Part shown: positions 52,088 to 59,938 of the stretch, one piece after another
Layout of the letters: the number at the start of each line of letters is the position of its first letter
How positions within the stretch are numbered: the stretch's first letter is position 1
NCBI RefSeq assembly: GCF_042427745.1
Contig: NZ_JBHMFA010000009.1
Origin: Algibacter miyuki
Lineage (GTDB): Bacteria; Bacteroidota; Bacteroidia; Flavobacteriales; Flavobacteriaceae
Length of the DNA stretch: 64,000 nucleotides
Reading direction: 5' to 3' (one strand)
Notes under the pieces: generated by a model
Told to the model about the DNA's origin: nothing
Seen by the model: the letters and a program-made list of their open reading frames with translations, nothing else
The model's database searches: none
Translations under genes and position numbers: made by a program

Positions 52088-52537
52088 TTATTGCAAAGTT
52101 TTTTCAAAACAAGTACTGTCTGTAATATTGGTGTATTGCCCGTAATTAGGAATAATATCATACCCATTTTTTTTGTACAAACCAATGGCTTCAGTTTGTT
52201 TAATTCCTGTTTCTAAAATACACTTTTTATAAGATAACTCGCTGGTCCATTGCTCTAGTTCTGCTAAAAGTATGGAGGCAATTCCTTTTCCTCTCCTTTG
52301 CGGTGCCGTGTACATGCGTTTAATTTCCATAACGGAATTGTTGTACGCTTTTATAGCTCCACAGCCTAAAGGTTGATTATCTTGATAGGCTATAACAACG
52401 TGTTTTATGGTATCTGCTTTATTAAATTGTGCATAAAAAGCATGGTCTTCGCCATCTTTTTCGGCTAAGTAAATATCCAATTGTTTGGCTAGATCAATAA
52501 AATCTTTGTTTTCAGAGTTTGTTCGGACGATATTCAT
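52088..52537 (-). CDS. GNAT-family N-acetyltransferase
   Basis: 149 residues from the ATG at 52535-52537; an upstream frame to 52591 adds a basic leader with no sign of conservation. The acetyl-CoA loop is MYTAPQRRGKGIASILL (about 75-91, R-R-G-K-G-I). C-terminal KCILETGIKQTEAIGLYKKNGY is the usual last strand and helix. Substrate unknown. It is the first gene of the three-gene minus operon with the membrane protein and M43 protease. Confidence 0.85.
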   Translation of the reverse strand: MNIVRTNSENKDFIDLAKQLDIYLAEKDGEDHAFYAQFNKADTIKHVVIAYQDNQPLGCGAIKAYNNSVMEIKRMYTAPQRRGKGIASILLAELEQWTSELSYKKCILETGIKQTEAIGLYKKNGYDIIPNYGQYTNITDSTCFEKTLQ

Positions 52538-52673
52538 TTTAGGGCTTCTGTTTTTACGACGTATTACTTTTAACCTGGTTTTTAATAGCATATTAAATTA
52601 ACTATTTTCATCCATTTCTAAACCTAAAAAAGAAATTTTTATCAAGAAAGCACACTTTTTGAAAGTGTAAATA

Positions 52674-53486
52674 TTAGTTTTTGTTTAGCGCCCAAGTAAG
52701 TGCTTTTTCTTTTGTAGCTCTAAAAATAGTGTTATGTTTTTCGTCCGATTCTTCACTATAATGCCATATTAAGGTTTCTGGAGCTTGGGTTTTCATGGTT
52801 TCGGCAATTTTATTGGTGTGCACCGAAATATCTTGAGCACTAGAACCCGCAAACCAGAGTTTTGTTGGCGTTTTAGGCAGTGCCTTAAGGTACTTTTTCG
52901 TGTTTTTTTCTAAATAATGATTATTCCACCAAAGTGATGGATCTACAGCAATATAAAAATCGAAAGTTTCTGGTTTAAGTAAAAAGGTTTCCATAACAAA
53001 TAAGCCAGCTAGCGATTCGCCAATGATACCTTTTTCTTTTGTAGTGCGGTATCTTTTGTTAATTTCAGGGAATAATTCTTCAGTAAAAAAGTTTCTAAAG
53101 TTTTTAGCGCCATCGGTTAAAGGACAATATTGCGCATCTTCCTTAATTTCCGAAGGACCTGTTAAATCGCGTGCTCTTTTTGTGTTTTCTACACCAACAA
53201 GAATAATTGGTGGTATGGTTTTATTTTTAATAAGTTTGGAAATCGTATTTGCTATATGTGGAAAATCTTCTTTTATTCCGCCGTCGGGCATATAAATTAC
53301 GGGTAGCGCGGTATCTTTTGTTTTGAATTCTTCCGGCATCCAAACGTTAATCACTCGGGTTTCGTTTACGTATTGAGACTCTAAAGTGAAATTATCGTGT
53401 ATTGGAATAAGGTCGGTTTGTGTTGCTTTTTTTGAACAGCTTATCAAAATGATTGATAATAGAAGGAGGGATAATATTTTTTTCAT
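52674..53486 (-). CDS. Esterase-like alpha/beta-hydrolase lipoprotein
   Basis: 270 residues. Lipobox ending at Cys17 (LISC). The hydrolase fold of the enterochelin esterase (IroE/YbbA) type: NVWMPEEF, VIYMPDGG, PIILVGVENTKRARDLTG, and the nucleophile Ser in GESLAGLF (about 156). The catalytic His is in DEKHNTIF (about 250). It would hydrolyse esters, possibly siderophore-like, outside the cytoplasm; this is inferred. Confidence 0.85.
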   Translation of the reverse strand: MKKILSLLLLSIILISCSKKATQTDLIPIHDNFTLESQYVNETRVINVWMPEEFKTKDTALPVIYMPDGGIKEDFPHIANTISKLIKNKTIPPIILVGVENTKRARDLTGPSEIKEDAQYCPLTDGAKNFRNFFTEELFPEINKRYRTTKEKGIIGESLAGLFVMETFLLKPETFDFYIAVDPSLWWNNHYLEKNTKKYLKALPKTPTKLWFAGSSAQDISVHTNKIAETMKTQAPETLIWHYSEESDEKHNTIFRATKEKALTWALNKN

Positions 53487-53818
53487 TTTTGAACATCTTT
53501 AATTGTGATGTTTATCGCTCTTAAATATAGTGGGGCCATGCGATTTAAGAGGTAATAAATATCTTACTTTCAAATGTTTAGCTAAAATAAGTAAAAATTT
53601 TATTCTAGACTAGAGTAAAATGAACTAAACTATTGATTTTTAAAGAGGTATCGTTTTTGCTCGGGTTGGTTTAGTTTCAGTAGTTTAATAGACTCAAAAG
53701 GTGCTTGATGGATCACACCTAAAAGGGAGTTTAAAATCCTTCAAATAAAAAAGTCCATAAAGTTTTTTTTAAACTTTTTATTTGAAGGATTGAAATTTAT
53801 AATACTAACTGGGTGTAA
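53487..53818. other. Gap between ars operon end and esterase gene
   Basis: 332 bases without a gene. Its main content is the long inverted repeat at 53735-53791. The remainder would include the esterase promoter; no consensus -7 box stands out. Confidence 0.5.
53735..53791 (-). terminator. Long hairpin downstream of the ars operon
   Basis: AATCCTTCAAATAAAAAAG (53735-53753) pairs with CTTTTTATTTGAAGGATT (53774-53791), 18 pairs with one extra A. The loop contains a smaller AAAGTTT/AAACTTT hairpin. No T run follows on the minus strand, so it may stabilise RNA rather than terminate. Confidence 0.6.
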
Positions 53819-54868
53819 CTATGCCAGTTCATTTTTGTAATATTTTTTCTTCAGCCAAAAAGAAATACGTACCAATAAAATTAATGCAGGAACTTCTACT
53901 AATGGGCCAATAACCCCTGCGAAAGCTTGACCTGAATTTAATCCGAAAACAGCAATAGCTACAGCAATGGCTAACTCAAAATTATTTCCAGCTGCTGTAA
54001 ATGCTACAGAAGCAGTTTTACTATATTCTGCACCTGTTGCTCTGGTGACAAAAAAGCCAATGATAAACATGAGTGTGAAATAGATAAGTAGTGGTACTGC
54101 AATAATTAAAACGTCCATTGGAATTTCAACAATAAGCTCGCCTTTTAGCGAAAACATAACTATAATGGTAAATAACAGCGCAATTAAAGTAAGTGGCGAT
54201 ATGGCTGGAATAAAGACGGTAGTGTACCAATGTAGTCCTTTTAATTTTACCAAAATATACCGACTTAAAATTCCTAATACAAACGGAAGGCCTAAATAGA
54301 TAAGGACACTCTCGGCTATGGTGGCTATTGAAATATCGACTATGGCCCCTTCGAAACCAAAATAGGGTGGTAGTACGGTAATGAAAATCCAAGCATAAAA
54401 ACTGTATGCAAATACTTGAAATATACTATTTAATGCAACCAAACCTGCGCCGTATTCTGTGCTGCCATCGGCGAGATCGTTCCATACCAAAACCATGGCG
54501 ATACAACGTGCTAGGCCAATTAAAATGAGGCCCACCATATATTCGGGATAATCGCGTAAAAAAGTAATGGCTAAAATGAACATTAAAATAGGGCCTACAA
54601 TCCAATTTAAAAATAAGGATATAGACAAAATTTTGGTGTTTTTAAAAACCTTTGGTAACAAGGCGTAATCCACTTTTGCTAAAGGTGGATACATCATTAA
54701 AATTAAACCTATGGCGATGGGTATATTCGTAGAGCCGCTACTCATGCTGTTTATAAAATCTGGAAATGTTGGTATAAAATAGCCTAAGCTAACGCCTATA
54801 GCCATAGCAACAAAAATCCATAAGGTGAGGTTTCTGTCTAAAAAACTTAATGATTTAGTCTGTGCCAT
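53819..54868 (-). CDS. ACR3-family arsenite efflux transporter
   Basis: 349 residues with about ten TM helices. The family signatures are NWIVGPILMF (about 85-94), GLARCIAMVLVWNDLA with the essential Cys (about 122), and FTAAGNNFELAIAVA near residue 300. Acr3 exports arsenite by antiport. Starts two bases after the arsenate reductase-like gene stops, last gene of the ars operon. Confidence 0.93.
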   Translation of the reverse strand: MAQTKSLSFLDRNLTLWIFVAMAIGVSLGYFIPTFPDFINSMSSGSTNIPIAIGLILMMYPPLAKVDYALLPKVFKNTKILSISLFLNWIVGPILMFILAITFLRDYPEYMVGLILIGLARCIAMVLVWNDLADGSTEYGAGLVALNSIFQVFAYSFYAWIFITVLPPYFGFEGAIVDISIATIAESVLIYLGLPFVLGILSRYILVKLKGLHWYTTVFIPAISPLTLIALLFTIIVMFSLKGELIVEIPMDVLIIAVPLLIYFTLMFIIGFFVTRATGAEYSKTASVAFTAAGNNFELAIAVAIAVFGLNSGQAFAGVIGPLVEVPALILLVRISFWLKKKYYKNELA

Positions 54869-54870
54869 AA

Positions 54871-55488
54871 TTATAAGTTAATTTGCGAAAAAATATAAAG
54901 CATTTCGGTAGCAATTTGTAAACTTCTTTCGTTGTATTTTTCGGCCTGTTGTGGGGTGTTGTCAAAGGCTTTTGGGTCATTGTAAGTAATGGGAATACGC
55001 TGTTCGGCACCTGAAATAAATGGACACCCATTATCGGCTTGGGAGCAGGTCATTATTGCAGCAAACTCCGATTTCGGGTTAAAGCGATCGTCAAGTGTTT
55101 TTGAAAATCCAATAATAGGCATGGCATTGTCGGCATATTTAATACTATAAATAGGATTCTGAGTTTCGGCAATTTTATGAATCTCAAAACCTGAATGTTC
55201 CAACGTTTTTGCAGCCATCGGAAAAAGTGCTGTAGCTTCGGTGCCTCCCGAATAGCAAAATACATTTTTTACATTAAAATGATAAGCCATCGTTTGTGCC
55301 CAAACTTGCGATAAATGACTTCGGCGCGAGTTATGGGTGCAAATAAAATTAATTCGGATATCGGCATTACTGTCCACTTTCTTTTGAATAAATTCAACTA
55401 AAGGTTTTAGTATTTCCTTTCGTTCAGTAGTAATGGTTTCAACGTTTAATGTTGAAATTAACTGTTCAATTTTTGTATATAATATCAT
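54871..55488 (-). CDS. Arsenate reductase-like low-molecular-weight phosphatase
   Basis: 205 residues from the ATG at 55486-55488; an upstream frame to 55542 overlaps the previous gene. The phosphatase loop CTHNSRR (C-x5-R) is at about residue 52. Other cysteines (TCSQADNGCPF) could support a thioredoxin-type mechanism like ArsC. It reduces arsenate to arsenite before export by ACR3. Middle gene of the ars operon. Confidence 0.88.
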   Translation of the reverse strand: MILYTKIEQLISTLNVETITTERKEILKPLVEFIQKKVDSNADIRINFICTHNSRRSHLSQVWAQTMAYHFNVKNVFCYSGGTEATALFPMAAKTLEHSGFEIHKIAETQNPIYSIKYADNAMPIIGFSKTLDDRFNPKSEFAAIMTCSQADNGCPFISGAEQRIPITYNDPKAFDNTPQQAEKYNERSLQIATEMLYIFSQINL

Positions 55489-55516
55489 GCTATAAAAACG
55501 AGATTTTATTAATAGA

Positions 55517-55984
55517 TTAGCAACATCCGCTACCTGGTGCACAGGAATTATTACTTTGAATGTCCATCATTTTTAATTTTGGTTTTTCATCCGGAATACC
55601 ACATTTATCTTTAGCTAAGCAATCGGTTTGTTTACTTGTTAGTAAAAAGTTTGTGCCATCGAAATCCATTCCGAATTTGCCAATAGTTTCTGCTTGATAT
55701 TCAACTTCAACTTCTAAATCGCCAATGTTTAGTGTTTTTTCAGAAAGTTCAATAATATGTAATAACTTTTCTGGGTGCAATCTGTGGTCGTAATCGTCGG
55801 CATTCCAAAGTTGGAAATTCACAACTTCTTCTTGTCTTACCGTGCCACCACAATCAATAAAATGTTTGGTTACTTTTCCAACTTCAGTAACATGAAAATG
55901 ATTTGCTACTAAGTCGCCATTTGGTAATTTAAAAGCAATTTTTTCTAATGTGTTTAAAACATGTTTTACTTCTGATAATTTCAT
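55517..55984 (-). CDS. DUF6428-like protein of the ars operon
   Basis: 155 residues with no membrane segment. The C-terminus is cysteine-bearing (CLAKDKCGIPDEKP... and a final SGCC). I recall this family as a small protein that sits with ArsR, ArsC and ACR3 in Bacteroidota. Possible metalloid-binding role from cysteines. Preceded by an ArsR-type operator at 55999-56018. Confidence 0.75.
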   Translation of the reverse strand: MKLSEVKHVLNTLEKIAFKLPNGDLVANHFHVTEVGKVTKHFIDCGGTVRQEEVVNFQLWNADDYDHRLHPEKLLHIIELSEKTLNIGDLEVEVEYQAETIGKFGMDFDGTNFLLTSKQTDCLAKDKCGIPDEKPKLKMMDIQSNNSCAPGSGCC

Positions 55985-55998
55985 AATTCAATTTGTTT

Positions 55999-56018
55999 AT
56001 TGCGATTATACGATTGAT
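55999..56018 (-). promoter_or_regulatory. Second ArsR-type operator, between arsR and DUF6428 genes
   Basis: ATTGCGATTATACGATTGAT matches the operator at 56379-56398 at 15 of 20 positions. It lies in the gap upstream of the DUF6428 gene, allowing a second repressed start. Confidence 0.6.
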
Positions 56019-56032
56019 CTAATTAATTTTTT

Positions 56033-56362
56033 TTAACAACAGTCTGTTTGAGGTAAATCTTGATCTAAAAAAGCAGTCATTACAGCTTTCATTTTGGTCC
56101 AATTTTCTGGATTTATACAATAGCAAACACTCGTGCCCTCAACATTACCTTTTATTAAACCTAGTAATTTTAATTCTTTTAAATGTTGTGAAATTGTAGG
56201 TTGTGCTAGTCCTATTTCGCTTACCAAATCGCCACAAACACACGTGTTTATTTTGAATAAATGCTCTAAAATAGCTACACGTGCAGGATGCCCGAAGACT
56301 TTTGCAAACAAGGCTATTTCGTTTTGACTATCGGTGAACATTTCGGTTTTAGCTAATCCCAT
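56033..56362 (-). CDS. arsR: ArsR/SmtB-family repressor
   Basis: 109 residues. Winged helix-turn-helix with VFGHPARVAILEHLFKINTCVCGDLVSEIGLAQPTISQHLKEL. The Cys pair CVC at about 42-44 matches the alpha3 metalloid-binding site, and a terminal CC is present. Represses the ars operon and releases on arsenite or antimonite. A palindromic operator overlaps the region just upstream. Confidence 0.92.
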   Translation of the reverse strand: MGLAKTEMFTDSQNEIALFAKVFGHPARVAILEHLFKINTCVCGDLVSEIGLAQPTISQHLKELKLLGLIKGNVEGTSVCYCINPENWTKMKAVMTAFLDQDLPQTDCC

Positions 56363-56370
56363 ACTGTTAT

Positions 56371-56402
56371 ATTATTTAATTGCAATATTACGATTAAATA
56401 AT
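56371..56402 (-). promoter_or_regulatory. ArsR operator upstream of arsR
   Basis: Perfect inverted repeat ATTATTTAAT (56371-56380) and ATTAAATAAT (56393-56402), flanking TGCAATATTACG. It lies nine bases before the arsR ATG. Confidence 0.7.
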
Positions 56403-56510
56403 GAATATGACTAATTTTAATTAAAATTTAATGTTCCTAGGGATCAAATTTAAATCGTTTGAATTGAGGTTTATGTTTAGGGTAGTAGCGTTTTAAATAG
56501 AAAAAAAATA

Positions 56511-56909
56511 TTAAACATTATTTTCAATATCACTAATATGGTGTTCTAGAGCTTTTACCGAAATTTGAATTTCAACAATTAAAAGGGACAACGAAATAAT
56601 AAGTAAAATAAGCGCCAAACCAAAGGCCCAAATGGCAATAGCATTCTGCTGAATATAAATTAAAAACATGGTAAGTACACAAAGCAGCAAGCTGGAAATA
56701 CCAAAAATTTGCATACTACGGGTTAAATACAAACGTTTTTTAATGTTTTCTATTTGTGCCATTAAAACGCTGTCTTTTTTCTTTCGATACTTATCATGTA
56801 AACTTCTAATGGTAGAGGCGTAAGCCAAAAAGCGATTTGTATAAGCCAACATGATTAGCGAAATAGCTGAAAATAAAAGTGCAGGCGTGGTAAGTGTAAG
56901 TTGTTCCAT
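56511..56909 (-). CDS. DUF2721 family membrane protein
   Basis: 132 residues. N-terminal TM helix, then a charged cytoplasmic linker (YRKKKDSVLMAQIENIKKRL), two further TM helices and a short acidic tail. The PALLFSAISLIMLAYTNRFLAYASTIR start matches DUF2721. Function unknown. Stands alone, divergent from DUF2851 gene. Confidence 0.82.
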   Translation of the reverse strand: MEQLTLTTPALLFSAISLIMLAYTNRFLAYASTIRSLHDKYRKKKDSVLMAQIENIKKRLYLTRSMQIFGISSLLLCVLTMFLIYIQQNAIAIWAFGLALILLIISLSLLIVEIQISVKALEHHISDIENNV

Positions 56910-57055
56910 AAAATAGAGTTATATAAAGGAGTAAAGTTAATTTAATTTTAAATCCCGATTGGATTTCTTGCATTAAATAACCGTTTCTAGTAGGAAGTTA
57001 GATGTAAAAACATAGTAAACAGGTAGGTAGCGTTGCTTTTGCGTTTCATTAAAAT

Positions 57056-57086
57056 TTGGAGATTTTGTTTTGTAATACTATCTTTA
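57056..57086 (+). promoter_or_regulatory. Promoter of the DUF2851 gene
   Basis: TTG (57056-57058), 20 bases, TATCTTTA (57079-57086), one base off consensus. ATG at 57091, so the leader is very short or absent. Confidence 0.55.
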
Positions 57087-57090
57087 AAAC

Positions 57091-58362
57091 ATGCAAGAAG
57101 ATTTTCTACACTACATCTGGAAATTCAAAAAATTTGAAACCCATAATTTAAAGACTGAGGAAGGGCTTCCGGTAACGGTAAAACAAGTTGGACAGCATAA
57201 TTTTAATTCGGGTCCCGATTTTTTCAATGCAAAACTTGAAATTGGTGAGCAACTTTGGGCGGGTAATGTTGAAATTCATGTAAAATCATCCGATTGGTAT
57301 TTGCACAATCACGAACAAGATCTAGCTTATGATGGTGTTATTATGCATGTGGTTTGGGAACACGATACCGAAATTTTTAGAAAAGACAATACGGCAATTC
57401 CAACATTGCAAATTCGAGATTATATTGATTTTACACTTCTTAATAATTACAAAAAGCTATTCGCCAAAAGTAATACTTGGATAAATTGTGAAAATGATTT
57501 TGCTAAAACGGACGAATTTGTATTAGCACATTGGATAGAACGGTTGTATTTTGAACGCCTGCAACGTAAAACGGATTATATAGAAACCTTGTTGCAAGAG
57601 TCCCGAAACGATTGGGAAGCTGTACTTTTTAAAATGTTGGCTAAAAATTTTGGACTAAAAGTAAACGGTGATGCTTTTTTTAGTTTGGCACAGTCTATAG
57701 ATTTTTCGGTGGTTCGGAAATCGCAATCTGATTTGCAGCGTTTGGAGGCTTTGCTTTTTGGACAATCAAATTTATTATCCGAAACCTTTGAAGATGCTTA
57801 TTTCATAAGCCTATCAAAAGAATACAATTTTTTGAAACAAAAGTTCGGTTTAGAAAACAAGCACGTTTTACCTTTACAATTCTTTAGGTTGCGACCACCT
57901 AATTTTCCAACTATTCGTTTATCACAATTGGCAAATTTGTATCATCAACATCAGAATATATTTTCAAAAATTATAGAGACCGATACTTTGGAAGATTTTT
58001 ACAAGCTCTTCAATGTGGAAACTTCCGAATTTTGGAAAACGCACTATACGTTCAAAAAAGAATCGAAACCAACATCAAAAGGAATTACAAAATCTTTCAC
58101 CGATTTATTGCTCATTAACACGATATTGCCCTTGAAATTCTGTTATGCCAAACAGATGGGGCATGATATTGATTCGACTATTTTACAATTGGCTTCAGAA
58201 ATTCATTCAGAAAAAAATAGTGTTATCGATGCTTTTAATCGGCTTAAAAAAATATCTAAATCGGCATTACAGTCGCAATCATTGCTTCAACTAAAAACAG
58301 AATATTGCGATAAAAATAAATGTTTACAGTGTGCTGTTGGGAATGCATTGTTAACTAAATAA
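57091..58362 (+). CDS. DUF2851 family protein
   Basis: 423 residues. N-terminal EDFLHYIWKFKKF, the NSGPDFFNAKL segment and NVEIHVKSSDWYLHNH segment at about 40-75, and the C-terminal CLQCAVGNALL are the DUF2851 features. Restriction-enzyme-like positions (D..E.K pattern: GPDFFNA, EIHVKSSDW) suggest a nuclease fold, but this is inference. It is followed by a PspC-like gene, a linkage common in the lineage. Confidence 0.88.
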   Translation: MQEDFLHYIWKFKKFETHNLKTEEGLPVTVKQVGQHNFNSGPDFFNAKLEIGEQLWAGNVEIHVKSSDWYLHNHEQDLAYDGVIMHVVWEHDTEIFRKDNTAIPTLQIRDYIDFTLLNNYKKLFAKSNTWINCENDFAKTDEFVLAHWIERLYFERLQRKTDYIETLLQESRNDWEAVLFKMLAKNFGLKVNGDAFFSLAQSIDFSVVRKSQSDLQRLEALLFGQSNLLSETFEDAYFISLSKEYNFLKQKFGLENKHVLPLQFFRLRPPNFPTIRLSQLANLYHQHQNIFSKIIETDTLEDFYKLFNVETSEFWKTHYTFKKESKPTSKGITKSFTDLLLINTILPLKFCYAKQMGHDIDSTILQLASEIHSEKNSVIDAFNRLKKISKSALQSQSLLQLKTEYCDKNKCLQCAVGNALLTK

Positions 58363-58553
58363 ACTCATTTTTAAACTAAATAAAAGTTTTATGTTTTTTA
58401 GAATAGACTTGATTATAGTAAATTGAAAAGGCTTAAATTGGCGTAATTATTCTAATAGGGAAGCGGGCTCTTTGATTGTTTAAAGTGTACTGCTCATTAA
58501 ATATTTCGACAGATAAGCTTTTAAACAAATAAACTAATTCTTAAATTGCAACC

Positions 58554-58781
58554 ATGAACAATATCTACAAGCCTTTATTGTTTTTTCAAAAACATGGTTA
58601 TTATGTATGTCAACGTATTGCCGACAGGTTCGGTATTCGTGCAAAAGTGGTGCGTACGTCATTTATGTACCTCACCTTTGTAACGGTTGGTTTTGGCTTT
58701 GCATTATACTTGTTTTTGGCGTTTTGGATGCGTATTAAAGATTTAATTTACACCAAACGCTCTTCGGTTTTCGATCTGTAA
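58554..58781 (+). CDS. PspC-like small membrane protein
   Basis: 75 residues. It has the PspC pattern GYYVCQRIADRFGIRAKVVRTSFMYLT...GFALYLFLAFWMRI: a cytoplasmic amphipathic segment and one TM helix with paired hydrophobic stretches. In Bacteroidota these short PspC proteins have no known partner PspA. The potassium channel gene begins four bases after its stop. Confidence 0.85.
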   Translation: MNNIYKPLLFFQKHGYYVCQRIADRFGIRAKVVRTSFMYLTFVTVGFGFALYLFLAFWMRIKDLIYTKRSSVFDL

Positions 58782-58784
58782 TTT

Positions 58785-59804
58785 ATGAACCCATTAATTA
58801 GAATTTTTAGAACCAAAATTTATACGGCCGTATTTTTACTCGTTCTTATTCTGCTTATTGGTGTTTTTGGTTATGTTATGATTTCGGATTACACTATTAT
58901 CGATGCCCTTTACATGACGGTTATTACTGTAACCACTGTGGGGTTTGGAGAAGTCGTACCGCTAGACGACGAGTCGAAAATATTTACCATTTTTTTAATT
59001 TTAACAAGTATTATAATTGTGGGTTACGCGCTATCCACAATTACCGAATATATCTTGAGCAAAGACCATATTGAAGAATTAAAACAGAAAAAGATGCAGA
59101 AGAAAATTGATAGTTTTAAAAACCATGTGATAATTTGCGGTTATGGTAGAAATGGTAAACAAGCTGCTGTAAAATTAGCAGCACACAACCGACCTTTTGT
59201 TATTGTTGAAAAAGATAAAGAAATGGTAGAGCGTCTAGAATTAGATGATGTGCCCTACGTTATAGGTAATGCTAATGAAGATGAAACATTAATGCTTGCT
59301 GGTGTAGAGCGTGCCGATTGTTTTATTTCGGCGCTGCCAAATGATGCCGATAATTTGTTTGTGGTGCTTTCTGCAAGGCAAATTAACCCAGAAATAAATA
59401 TTATAAGTCGTGCGTCTCAAGAATCATCATATAAAAAATTAAAATTTGCGGGGGCCAATAATGTTATTTTACCCGATAAAATTGGTGGAGATCATATGGC
59501 ATCCTTAGTTGTGGTTCCTGGATTAATGGAATTTATAGATAACCTATCTATCGTTGGTAAATCAAATATTAATATAGAAGAGGTTGCCGTAGAGAAATTA
59601 CACAGTACCAGCGCTATAAAAACCATTCGCGACCTAGATTTACGTCGAAAAACAGGTTGTAGTGTAATAGGGTATAAAACTGAAAAAGGCGAATACATTG
59701 TAAATCCAGAGGCCGAATTAGAACTAGAACAGCATTCTAAAATTATTGTTTTGGGTCGTCCAGAACAAATTGAAGCATTAAATACGGAATATAATATAGA
59801 GTAG
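58785..59804 (+). CDS. Potassium channel with RCK (TrkA-N/TrkA-C) domains
   Basis: 339 residues. Two TM helices flank a pore loop with TVTTVGFGEVVP (selectivity filter GFG, about 44-55). The TrkA-N NAD-binding domain begins HVIICGYGRNGKQ (about 113-125). A TrkA-C-like domain ends the protein. A gated K+ channel of the MthK/Kch type that senses nucleotide or Ca. Co-transcribed with PspC-like gene. Confidence 0.92.
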   Translation: MNPLIRIFRTKIYTAVFLLVLILLIGVFGYVMISDYTIIDALYMTVITVTTVGFGEVVPLDDESKIFTIFLILTSIIIVGYALSTITEYILSKDHIEELKQKKMQKKIDSFKNHVIICGYGRNGKQAAVKLAAHNRPFVIVEKDKEMVERLELDDVPYVIGNANEDETLMLAGVERADCFISALPNDADNLFVVLSARQINPEINIISRASQESSYKKLKFAGANNVILPDKIGGDHMASLVVVPGLMEFIDNLSIVGKSNINIEEVAVEKLHSTSAIKTIRDLDLRRKTGCSVIGYKTEKGEYIVNPEAELELEQHSKIIVLGRPEQIEALNTEYNIE

Positions 59805-59938
59805 TGCTCTACGATTTTAGAGGGCTTTTCTTTAATTTACCATTTTTTTTTAGCATCTTGCTGCTTTTTAGTGTCATTTTGTAATGAAATGCTCCGTTTT
59901 GATGAAGTAAAAGTAAAATCAACACATATAAATATCTT

